Notes under the pieces: model-generated
The model's database searches: none
Told to the model about the DNA's origin: nothing
The model's input: the letters and a program-made list of their open reading frames with translations, nothing else
Assembly (NCBI GenBank): GCA_012513315.1
Contig: JAAZCL010000346.1
Coordinates: forward strand, 1 to 36,597
Length of the DNA stretch: 36,597 nucleotides
Reading direction: 5' to 3'
Source of the DNA: Bacteroidales bacterium
Lineage (GTDB): Bacteria > Bacteroidota > Bacteroidia > Bacteroidales > Dysgonomonadaceae
In this document: piece after piece, positions 28,130 to 36,597 of the stretch
Numbering within the stretch: the first letter of the stretch is position 1
Layout: every line of letters starts with the position of its first letter
Program-made: the position numbers and the translations under genes

Positions 28130-30157
28130 TTATTTAAATTTTCTCAAACCTATCTGCAGAAATTCAAGGTAGTTATCTACACTTTCATCGTAAGAATGTG
28201 ATGGGGTAAGAGGTTTTCCCTGATGATCAAGAACCACATAAAATGGTTGCGACTGAGTCCCAAACTTATGACGTTGCAGATAGCTCCATTTGTCACCGAT
28301 AGTTCTAAGTCGAGAGTTTCTTCCTCCATCATCTACTTCAATGATTTGTGGAAGCCTTGTTCTCTCATCAACCATAAGAACAATAAAAACAAATTCATCC
28401 TCAATAAGATTTTTAACCCTTTCATCTGCTAAAACAGTGGCATCCATCTTGTGGCAATTTACACATCCGTGACCACCAAATTCTAGAAGCACAGGTCTCC
28501 CCGTTTGTGCTGCATATGCCATTCCTGTTTCATAATCATCAAATACAAGCTCCATTGAATTATCAACTAACTTAAAGTCCTGTGTAGACAATGGTGGTAT
28601 TATAGAACTAAGAGGTTTTAGTGGAGCACCCCATAATCCCGGCACCATATACATTGCAAAAGTAAAAGAAATCATTGCCAAAAATAATCGTGGCAACGAT
28701 ACATGCTTTAACTCGCTATCACTTTTAAGCTTTATCTTTCCTAATAAATAAATACCAAGTAATACAAATAATACAATCCAAAGTGAAATAAATATGTCGC
28801 GATCCAGCAAGCCCCAACCACTAGATAGGTCGGCCACCGATAGGAATTTAAGTGAAACCGCAAGCACAATAAATCCAAGTACAACTTTCACTGAGTTTAG
28901 CCAACTGCCTGATTTTGGTAATGTTTTTAGCCATGATGGGAAAATTGCAAACAGAGAAAAAGGTATTGACAGAGCCAAAGCAAAACCAAACATCCCCATT
29001 GTTGGTGCAAGGAAATTTCCATGAGTAGCAGCATCAACAAGCAACCACCCTATAATAGGACCGGTGCATGAGAATGAAACCAGTGCAAGAGTAAAAGCCA
29101 TGAAAAACAGGCTTAACCAACCTTTAGAGCTGTCAACCTTACTGTCCATTTTGTTTGTCCATGAAGCTGGCAGAACCAGTTCGAATGCACCCATAAATGA
29201 AAAAGCAAAGGTTATAAGCAGAACAAAGAAAATTAAATTAAATACAGGACTTGTAGCTAGGTTATTGAGCGCACTTGCTCCAAAAATTGCTGTAATAATT
29301 AATCCAAGAGTTACATATATTACTATAATAGACATGCCGTAAACACTGGCATCTTTTATTGCTCTTTTACGACTTTTCTTGTTTCTATTTAAAAAGAAGC
29401 TTACTGTAATAGGAATCATTGGCCAAACACAGGGCGTAAGTAAAGCCGCAAATCCCCATAAAAGCCCTTTTAAAAATATATCGATGAGAGAAGCGTCTGC
29501 AAGATCGTCGCCATCGCTTAAAGCTTGGAGCTCACTAATAACTGGAGTCCACAAGATGTCACTATCAACTGGTTGTAGGTTAGAAGCTGCAGCTGCTGCC
29601 ATATCAGCATCTGTTAATGACAAGTTGGCTGCATCTGTGCCCGAGCCTGTTCTAGTAGAAGCATCTGCTGTACTTGAAACTATAACAGTTTTAGGAAGAC
29701 TATTAGCTCCAAAATCGAAGTCAACTGGTAAAGGAGGCGTACAAGTGGCATCGTTACATGCTTGTGCTCTTACATTTCCAACAGCTGCGAAAATAGCTTT
29801 ATCTGTAACTTTAATACGTTGCTTAAATGTAACTGTATTTGTGAATGAGCCTATCTCCATTTGAAATATCTCGTCGAATTTAACAACCGCCTTTTTATCA
29901 GAAGCCTTAAATTTGCCTAGTAATTCACCACCCGAAATGTTGTCGAATTCAATCATTGTGGGGTTTGGCCCCCCTTCAGGTATTTCAGTATCATACATAT
30001 ACCAACCCTGGTCAACAGTTGCTTTTGCTACTATATCAACCTCTCCGCTACCAGCATCCTCTATCGAAAAATTCCATGAGATTGGTTCCTGGGCAAAAAT
30101 TGAAAATGCTGCCAGGAAAAACATAGATAAAACTGATAAGACTATTTTTTTGTTCAT
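28130..30157 (-). CDS. DsbD-like thiol:disulfide interchange protein (CcdA-type TM domain + thioredoxin domain)
   Basis: 675 aa; signal peptide, GFAALLTPCVWPMIPITVSFF, FSCTGPIIG, C-terminal FGGHGCVNCHKMDATV. Confidence 0.92.
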   Translation of the reverse strand: MNKKIVLSVLSMFFLAAFSIFAQEPISWNFSIEDAGSGEVDIVAKATVDQGWYMYDTEIPEGGPNPTMIEFDNISGGELLGKFKASDKKAVVKFDEIFQMEIGSFTNTVTFKQRIKVTDKAIFAAVGNVRAQACNDATCTPPLPVDFDFGANSLPKTVIVSSTADASTRTGSGTDAANLSLTDADMAAAAASNLQPVDSDILWTPVISELQALSDGDDLADASLIDIFLKGLLWGFAALLTPCVWPMIPITVSFFLNRNKKSRKRAIKDASVYGMSIIVIYVTLGLIITAIFGASALNNLATSPVFNLIFFVLLITFAFSFMGAFELVLPASWTNKMDSKVDSSKGWLSLFFMAFTLALVSFSCTGPIIGWLLVDAATHGNFLAPTMGMFGFALALSIPFSLFAIFPSWLKTLPKSGSWLNSVKVVLGFIVLAVSLKFLSVADLSSGWGLLDRDIFISLWIVLFVLLGIYLLGKIKLKSDSELKHVSLPRLFLAMISFTFAMYMVPGLWGAPLKPLSSIIPPLSTQDFKLVDNSMELVFDDYETGMAYAAQTGRPVLLEFGGHGCVNCHKMDATVLADERVKNLIEDEFVFIVLMVDERTRLPQIIEVDDGGRNSRLRTIGDKWSYLQRHKFGTQSQPFYVVLDHQGKPLTPSHSYDESVDNYLEFLQIGLRKFK

Positions 30158-30187
30158 GTCGCTACTCTTTTGTAATCAAATAAGTTT

Positions 30188-30195
30188 CAAAGATA
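30188..30195 (-). promoter_or_regulatory. Putative -7 box TATCTTTG upstream of the DsbD-like gene
   Basis: Plus strand CAAAGATA, about 30 bp before the start codon. Confidence 0.45.
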
Positions 30196-30274
30196 ATAAA
30201 AAAGCATATCTACCCGATCATTCGTGCAGATGCAATTAAATGAGATTAAATTGTTTTATGAACAGTTATAACAT

Positions 30275-30303
30275 AAAGGGGAAGAAAATGTTTCCTCCCC
30301 TTT
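30275..30303 (-). terminator. Terminator-like hairpin after catalase
   Basis: AAAGGGGAAGAAA atg(t) TTTCCTCCCCTTT; strong stem, weak T tract. Confidence 0.5.
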
Positions 30304-30325
30304 AATTTGTCTAATAAGTTAAACC

Positions 30326-31834
30326 TTATTCTATACCAGCCTTTTCATAAGATATGCCAAGAGCATCAGCCACACCTCTTCCGTATGCAGGATCAGCTTT
30401 GTAGCAGTTGCCAATGTGACGAATTTTAATTATTTCATCACTGTCGCCCATGTTACGTGCTGTATTTCCAAACAAACGCTGTTGAGCTTCATGATCCATT
30501 AATCTAAATAATTTGCCAGGTTGCTCGTAATAATTGTCGTCATCTTCACGGAAATCCCAACGCTTAATATCGCCGTTAACTTTCTCAACAGGTTCATTAT
30601 GTTCGGGTTGCTCATTCCATACACTATAACTGTTGGGTTCATAATGAAGTGTAGCTCCCTGATTACCATCTACTCGCATTTGACCGTCGCGATGGAAGGA
30701 GTTGTATCTACTATCCGTTACGCCTTTTGGTTGGTTCACAGGAATTTGATGATGATTTACACCAAGTCGATATCGCTGTGCATCACCATACGAGAAAAGT
30801 CTACCCTGTAGCATTCTGTCAGGCGAAAAGCTAATTCCCGGAACCACATTAGCGGGATTAAAAGCAACTTGTTCAACATCCTGAAAATAGTTGTCTGGAT
30901 TACGATTCAACTCAAACTCTCCAACGGGGATTAGTGGAAAATCGCTTTTATACCAAACTTTTGTAAGATCAAACGGATTGTAAGGCATATTATTAGCCTG
31001 TTCTTCAGTCATAATTTGAATGTACATTTTCCATTTTGGGAAATCGCCATTTCCAATTGCCTCAAATAGGTCGCGCTGATTACTCTCACGATCGTGTCCA
31101 ACAATTTCAGCTGCTTCAGCATCTGTGAGGTTTTCAATACCCTGTTGTGTTACAAAGTGAAATTTCACCCAATGTCTTTTATTATCTGCATTAATAAAGC
31201 TGAAAGTATGACTTCCGAATCCATGCATATTGCGGAAGCTTCTAGGAATTCCCCTGTCGCTCATAGTTATAGTTACCTGATGAAGTGCTTCGGGCAAGCT
31301 CGACCAAAAATCCCAGTTGTTATTGGGGCTACGAAGGTTAGTATACGGATCGCGCTTAACAGCATGATTTAGATCTGGGAATTTTAATGGATCGCGGAAA
31401 AAGAATACAGGTGTATTATTTCCAGCGAGGTCCCAGTTTCCCTCCTCGGTATAAAATTTCATTGCAAAACCACGAATATCACGTTCGGCATCTGCAGCAC
31501 CTCTTTCTCCTGCAACAGTTGAAAAGCGTACAAACATTTCAGTTTCTTTTCCAACTTCAGAGAATATTTTTGCTTTTGTATACTGAGTAATATCGTGTGT
31601 TACTCTAAAAGTACCAAATGCGCCAGAGCCCTTTGCATGCATTCGTCTTTCAGGTATCACTTCACGATCGAAGTGAGCAAGTTTCTCTAAAAACCAAACA
31701 TCCTGTAGCATCATAGGTCCACGAGGTCCGGCTGTCATAGAATCCTGATTATTACCTACCGGTGCACCGGCAACAGTGGTTAATTTCTGTTGATTCTTTT
31801 TGTTTTTCTGTTTCTTAATTTCTTCTGCGTTCAT
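30326..31834 (-). CDS. katA: Monofunctional heme catalase
   Basis: 502 aa; [82 protein letters not shown], heme-ligand region [14 protein letters not shown]. Confidence 0.97.
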   Translation of the reverse strand: MNAEEIKKQKNKKNQQKLTTVAGAPVGNNQDSMTAGPRGPMMLQDVWFLEKLAHFDREVIPERRMHAKGSGAFGTFRVTHDITQYTKAKIFSEVGKETEMFVRFSTVAGERGAADAERDIRGFAMKFYTEEGNWDLAGNNTPVFFFRDPLKFPDLNHAVKRDPYTNLRSPNNNWDFWSSLPEALHQVTITMSDRGIPRSFRNMHGFGSHTFSFINADNKRHWVKFHFVTQQGIENLTDAEAAEIVGHDRESNQRDLFEAIGNGDFPKWKMYIQIMTEEQANNMPYNPFDLTKVWYKSDFPLIPVGEFELNRNPDNYFQDVEQVAFNPANVVPGISFSPDRMLQGRLFSYGDAQRYRLGVNHHQIPVNQPKGVTDSRYNSFHRDGQMRVDGNQGATLHYEPNSYSVWNEQPEHNEPVEKVNGDIKRWDFREDDDNYYEQPGKLFRLMDHEAQQRLFGNTARNMGDSDEIIKIRHIGNCYKADPAYGRGVADALGISYEKAGIE

Positions 31835-32037
31835 AAAATTAATTTAAATGTTTTCTAACATCTTTTTCCTACTAATGTATCAAGTGTTTTATATTTTGCA
31901 TTAAAGATAAATTAAATTCGTATATATAGCAACGAAAACTAGTTGAATTATGAAGAAGAAAAAGTTTTCAACATCTTTGTTCATAACTTTTGTGTAACTA
32001 TCATTCATAAAATTGAGCTTTCAAATAAATTACTGTC

Positions 32038-32045
32038 TAACTTTA
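32038..32045 (+). promoter_or_regulatory. Possible -7 box TAACTTTA upstream of dnaB
   Basis: One mismatch to TAnnTTTG; TTG about 22 nt upstream. Confidence 0.3.
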
Positions 32046-32072
32046 CAGACATAAAAGATAAAACGTAAATAA

Positions 32073-33608
32073 ATGGAGAAACAGAGAAGAAAATCTTCAG
32101 TAAAAGTTGTAGAGAAAACTGTCACAGCCCCCGAAATTGGTAAATTGCCTCCTCAGGCACGAGAACTGGAGGAAGCTGTTTTAGGTGCCTTGATGCTAGA
32201 AAAAGATGCTTATTCAATTGTTGGTGAGATATTAAAACCCGAGAGTTTTTACGACCCCGCTCATCAACTTGTATATGGTGCTATTCAAGGATTGTCTATG
32301 CAGCAAAAGCCTGTTGATGTGCTCACTGTTGTTGAAGAACTTAAGCGTAGAGGAGAACTTGAACCAGCTGGCGGGGCTTTGTATATTGCAGAGCTGTCAG
32401 AAAAGGTTGCATCAGCGGCTCATATTGAGTATCATTCGCGAATTATTGCACAGAAATATCTTGCTCGTGAACTAATATCATTCTCATCAGAGATTTCGCA
32501 AAATGCATTTGATGAAACAGTTGACGTAGATGATTTGATGCAAGAAACAGAGGGGAAGCTTTTTGAAATTTCACAACGAAATGTCAAGAAAGATGTTATC
32601 CAAATCAACCCTGTAATTAAAGAAGCACTAGAAAACATACAAATTGCTGCAAACAGAAAAGACGGGATGAGTGGTCTTCCTAACGGTTTTAAGGAGTTAG
32701 ATGACCTAACCTCAGGATGGCAAAAATCGGACTTAATTATTATTGCTGCAAGGCCTGCCATGGGTAAAACGGCATTAGTACTTTCTATGGCTAAGAATAT
32801 CGCTCTGGATTTTGAGCAACCAATTGCAATTTTTTCTCTTGAGATGTCGAATGTGCAGTTGGTAAACCGATTGATAGTAAATGTTTGTCAGATAAAGGGA
32901 GAGAGTATAAAGAGCGGGCGCCTGTCGGATGATGAATGGGAGCGCCTAGACAAAAATCATAAGTTGCTATATAATTCACCTATCTATATTGATGACACAC
33001 CTAGTTTGTCGGTCTTCGAGCTTCGAACTAAAGCCAGGCGTCTAGTTAGAGAACATCATGTTAAAGCTCTCATCATCGACTACCTTCAATTAATGAATGC
33101 TAGTGGCATGAGTTTTGGGAGTCGCGAGCAGGAAGTAAGTATGATTTCTCGTTCTCTTAAAGGTTTGGCAAAAGAGTTGAATATTCCCGTCATAGCACTA
33201 TCTCAGTTGAACCGTGGAGTAGAAAGTCGTGTAGGCAACGAAGGTAAACGTCCACAACTGTCAGACCTTCGTGAGTCGGGTGCAATTGAGCAAGATGCCG
33301 ATATAGTATGCTTTATTCACCGACCAGAGTATTATAGAATTACAGAAGATGAAAGTGGAAATTCTTTAGTTGGAATTGCAGAAATTATTATAGCAAAACA
33401 TCGTAATGGCCCCACCGGTATAGCTCATATGAAATTTGATAATGAATATGCGAGGTTTCAAAATATAGATGAGTTTTCAGTAAGTCGCAATTATGTTGAA
33501 ATGCCATCTAAAATGAATAGAAACAGTAAATCTTCTGATTTTAATGTAGATACATCCTCCGTTTCATCGGACTTCTTATCAAACAATAAAGATCCGTTAC
33601 CGTTCTAA
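32073..33608 (+). CDS. dnaB: Replicative DNA helicase
   Basis: 511 aa; LPPQARELEEAVLGALM, Walker A AARPAMGKTAL, IIDYLQLM, SDLRESGAIEQDADIVCFIHRPEYY; no intein seen. Confidence 0.97.
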   Translation: MEKQRRKSSVKVVEKTVTAPEIGKLPPQARELEEAVLGALMLEKDAYSIVGEILKPESFYDPAHQLVYGAIQGLSMQQKPVDVLTVVEELKRRGELEPAGGALYIAELSEKVASAAHIEYHSRIIAQKYLARELISFSSEISQNAFDETVDVDDLMQETEGKLFEISQRNVKKDVIQINPVIKEALENIQIAANRKDGMSGLPNGFKELDDLTSGWQKSDLIIIAARPAMGKTALVLSMAKNIALDFEQPIAIFSLEMSNVQLVNRLIVNVCQIKGESIKSGRLSDDEWERLDKNHKLLYNSPIYIDDTPSLSVFELRTKARRLVREHHVKALIIDYLQLMNASGMSFGSREQEVSMISRSLKGLAKELNIPVIALSQLNRGVESRVGNEGKRPQLSDLRESGAIEQDADIVCFIHRPEYYRITEDESGNSLVGIAEIIIAKHRNGPTGIAHMKFDNEYARFQNIDEFSVSRNYVEMPSKMNRNSKSSDFNVDTSSVSSDFLSNNKDPLPF

Positions 33609-33743
33609 AAACAGCTCACTAGTGACATGAAACAGTATCCATTAAACTCGAAATAGAACCATAATTGTGTTTAAATTGTTCTAAATACTGTCAAACAGTA
33701 ATTAAGATACAATATGTAACAGCATAATTGTAAATAATATTGC

Positions 33744-33751
33744 TAATTTTG
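33744..33751 (+). promoter_or_regulatory. Putative -7 box TAATTTTG upstream of the LysM gene
   Basis: Exact TAnnTTTG, 45 bp upstream of the start. Confidence 0.45.
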
Positions 33752-33796
33752 TGCGTTAAAAATTGTATACAACAGTTCTTATAAATATAATTAAAG

Positions 33797-35824
33797 ATGG
33801 TCAACTCCCAATTAATGAGCAAGATATATTCCTTTTTGTTTTTGTTTTTTCTATTACTTAGTAACATAGAAGCACAAACTTTGCCGTATGAAACAGTTAC
33901 AGTAGAAGGTAAGTCTTTTTACAAATACAGAGTACAGTCTGGAGAAGGATTATATGCCATATCACGCACTTTTTCTGTTTCTGTTGCAGATATTATAAGG
34001 AGTAACCCCGGTTCTAACCAAGGTTTACAAAATGGTCAAGAGTTACTAATACCTATTGCAGGTAATGTTACAACAACAGAAAATGTTAGTAGTTCTTCTC
34101 CTCTTGTACCATTAAGTGCAGTAACTCCCACTACTAATCAAGGGGGACTTGTTGATCAGAATATTAATTTCAACCATACTGTTGTAAGTGGAGAAACAGT
34201 TTATAGTATATCTAAAATGTATAATACTTCAGTTGATGATATATATCGATTGAACCCATCATCTAAGGAGGGTATAGGAGTTGGAGAGGTGTTGATAATT
34301 CCACAAAGAAGAGTAATAAGTAAAGTAAAAGAAGAAAATTATCGTTACCACACAATTCTTCCCAAAGAGACACTATATTCTGTGTCAAAGACATATTCTC
34401 TTAAGCCTGAGGATATTATGGAGGCGAATCCTGGACTATCAATTGAAACATTTCAGATAGGTAAAACAATACGAGTTCCTTTTTTTGAATCATACCAGGT
34501 AATCACTCCATATGAGACTCAAACTACAGAAATAACACATAAAGTAAGCAGGGGAGAAACGCTTTATAGTATTTCTCGCAGATATAATGTAGACGTAAAT
34601 GCAATTGTAAATGAAAATCCTATGTTAGCCGGAGGATTGAAGCCAAACATGGAGTTGATAATACCGGTAAAACGAAGCTCACTTGAGGCCACCACCGAGC
34701 GTGTAGAAAATGATTTTAATAGCATTCTTAATCAAAGGACAAGCCCAGAACGAGTTGGAGTAAATAAAATTGGACTATTACTGCCTTTATTAGATGAAAG
34801 CGGGGGTGCTCACTTAAGGTTGCAAGAATATTATGAAGGATTTTTACTTGCTGTTGAGGAAATGAAAAACCGAGGCGCTAATCTAGAGTTGTACGTCTTT
34901 GAGATAGGAAAAGGCAATGATACGAAAAAACTAGAGAGCTTATTGCAGACTTTAGAAATGCAGTCACTTAATTTAATAATTGGGGGAGTTAACGATGCTC
35001 AGATAAGAATCTTGTCCGACTTCTCAAAAGAGCGCAACATGAAATATGTTGTTCCATTTTCTCAGAGTAATGGCGAAATACTTAACAACGGCAATATTTT
35101 TCAAGTAAATCCACTTCCCAAGTCCCAACTTGATAAAGCATCAGCATCTTTTATAAATAATTTCAGAAACTCTAATATTATTTTTGTGAGTGGAGGACAA
35201 AACGATAAGATGGATTTCCTTTCTCAACTTCAAAACACTTTAAGGAGCTATAATATCAATTACGAAACCATTAGTAATACAAGCACTCTTGATAGCACTC
35301 TTCTATCATTATTAAAATCGACAGGAGAAAATATAATTATACCAACCAGTGGCGATATGAATACGCTTTCAAGACTTATTGATGAGTTGAAAGAGGTACA
35401 GGAAACAAATCCAGAGCTTCAAATTCGTCTTTTCGGATATCCCGAGTGGCAAACATATAATAGTCTTATAAATGATTACCATCACTTTGGAACGTATATT
35501 TATTCACCCTTCTATGTCAATGAAAATAGCAATGAAGTAAGAGCCTTTAAAACTAAATTCCAAAAATTGTATGACCGTGATCTTTTAGATACCAACCCAG
35601 GTTATGGAATGTGGGGATACGATACTGGCCTGTTTTTCTTAACTGCTTTACATCAGTATGGCGCTAACTTCGAGCAGAATGTAGATAGAGTAAAAGTCAG
35701 TTCTCTTCAGTTTCCCTTCAATTTCGAACGACTTAGTAATTGGGGTGGATTCTTCAATACTGGCCTCTATCTCATTAATTATGATACCAATGGAAGAGTA
35801 ACAAAAATGGATATAAGTAGATGA
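33797..35824 (+). CDS. LysM-repeat protein with C-terminal type-1 periplasmic-binding (receptor ligand-binding) fold
   Basis: 675 aa; four LysM units (YRVQSGEGLYAISRTF, HTVVSGETVYSISKMYN, HTILPKETLYSVSKTYS, HKVSRGETLYSISRRYN), then KIGLLLPLLDE...YYEGFLLAVEEMKNRGANLELYVFE. Confidence 0.88.
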   Translation: MVNSQLMSKIYSFLFLFFLLLSNIEAQTLPYETVTVEGKSFYKYRVQSGEGLYAISRTFSVSVADIIRSNPGSNQGLQNGQELLIPIAGNVTTTENVSSSSPLVPLSAVTPTTNQGGLVDQNINFNHTVVSGETVYSISKMYNTSVDDIYRLNPSSKEGIGVGEVLIIPQRRVISKVKEENYRYHTILPKETLYSVSKTYSLKPEDIMEANPGLSIETFQIGKTIRVPFFESYQVITPYETQTTEITHKVSRGETLYSISRRYNVDVNAIVNENPMLAGGLKPNMELIIPVKRSSLEATTERVENDFNSILNQRTSPERVGVNKIGLLLPLLDESGGAHLRLQEYYEGFLLAVEEMKNRGANLELYVFEIGKGNDTKKLESLLQTLEMQSLNLIIGGVNDAQIRILSDFSKERNMKYVVPFSQSNGEILNNGNIFQVNPLPKSQLDKASASFINNFRNSNIIFVSGGQNDKMDFLSQLQNTLRSYNINYETISNTSTLDSTLLSLLKSTGENIIIPTSGDMNTLSRLIDELKEVQETNPELQIRLFGYPEWQTYNSLINDYHHFGTYIYSPFYVNENSNEVRAFKTKFQKLYDRDLLDTNPGYGMWGYDTGLFFLTALHQYGANFEQNVDRVKVSSLQFPFNFERLSNWGGFFNTGLYLINYDTNGRVTKMDISR

Positions 35825-36516
35825 AAAAATTTATTTTAGTACTAATAATTTAATTCTTAAGATTCAGTAGTTTATTTGCTCAAAAAAAAGTATTTGATAA
35901 TGAGCTTTACATTGGAATTGGAGGCGGAGCCTATGCGTCAAGCGTAGATTTTGTACCTAGTATTCCGCAGAATCAGAAAATCGATTTTTTTGGAGGTTTA
36001 TCAGCAAAGTATATTACTCAAAACCACCTTGGACTAATTATTGAGGCTAATTATTCGCGCCGAGGTTGGGAAGAAGAGTATGATGCTGAATCAGATTTTT
36101 CATATAGCAGAACATTAAATTACATAGAGGTACCATTTATGACCCATATATACTTTGGAGATAAAACACGCTTTATAATAAACGTGGGTCCACAAATCGG
36201 TTATTTATTTAATGACAAACAGGATATGAGCAGTGCCCTTGCCGCAGATGTAGAAGCCCGCCAATCAGTAGATCCTAACGCACCTATTGGTGTTCAGTAT
36301 AGCCCATTCGATCAGTTAAACAAATTCGATTATGGTATCGTAGGTGGCATAGGTATGACATTACAAACAGGAGTGGGAAATTTTGACCTTGAAGGACGCT
36401 ACTATTTTGGTTTGGGAGATGTTTTCGAAAGTCGCCGTAGTCAAAACGCATATTTCGGTCGTTCTGCCCATCGCTTATTTGAAGCCAAGCTCACCTATTA
36501 CATAAAGGCTAAGTAA
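35821..36516 (+). pseudogene. PorT-like outer-membrane beta-barrel protein with in-frame TAA at codon 11
   Basis: MKKFILVLII*FLRFSSLFAQKKVFDNELYIGIGGGAYASSVDF... continues in the same frame to 36516; the ORF track lists only the part from internal ATG 36139. Confidence 0.75.
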
Positions 36517-36597
36517 AAGACTACTCTGTTTCTTATATTATTTCATTCTTGCTACATTATTAATTTACACTTTCCTCACTCTTACATTATACTTATG

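Noticed and set aside
29379-29864. 161-aa plus-strand ORF antisense to the DsbD-like gene (and neighbours 28794-29342)
   Set aside because: Mirror ORFs of a recognised CDS; Ser/Ala-rich translation without domain signatures.
21182-35853. Alternative genetic code explaining the in-frame stops
   Set aside because: TAA, TAG and TGA all end many recognisable full-length genes in the window, so global recoding does not fit.

Overview
AT-rich Bacteroidales-type chromosome (TAnnTTTG -7 promoter boxes, NigD lipoprotein, Bacteroidetes-style gene content). Most of the window is ordinary housekeeping and envelope genes: rsmA, corA, pepD, xseA/xseB, ispD, an Lrp/AsnC regulator, tRNA-Phe, thiL, punA, lpxK, sppA, smpB, metH, a threonine aldolase, mazG, a DsbD-like protein, a heme catalase, dnaB and a LysM/receptor-fold protein. 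No CRISPR array, prophage or intact transposon was seen. The most interesting system is a three-gene unit at 16.86-19.45 kb: an ECF sigma factor, a protein with an anti-sigma-like N-terminus, one TM helix, a long linker and a C-terminal beta-barrel, and a NigD lipoprotein. It has a candidate self-recognised ECF promoter just upstream and is divergent from sppA-lpxK. From memory, this matches the dual-membrane-spanning anti-sigma (Dma/Das/NigD) arrangement reported in Bacteroides thetaiotaomicron. Two genes carry single in-frame stops inside otherwise continuous reading frames: TAG at 21182-21184 in a nucleoside-recognition (Gate) membrane protein, and TAA at 35851-35853 in the signal peptide of an outer-membrane beta-barrel protein. 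Other leads are a perfect 44-bp-period tandem repeat before a DUF2179-type gene, an unexplained segment beside the tRNA-Phe 3' end, and an 11-bp inverted repeat between rsmA and a flippase-like gene. All family calls come from reading translations by eye; no database search was run.
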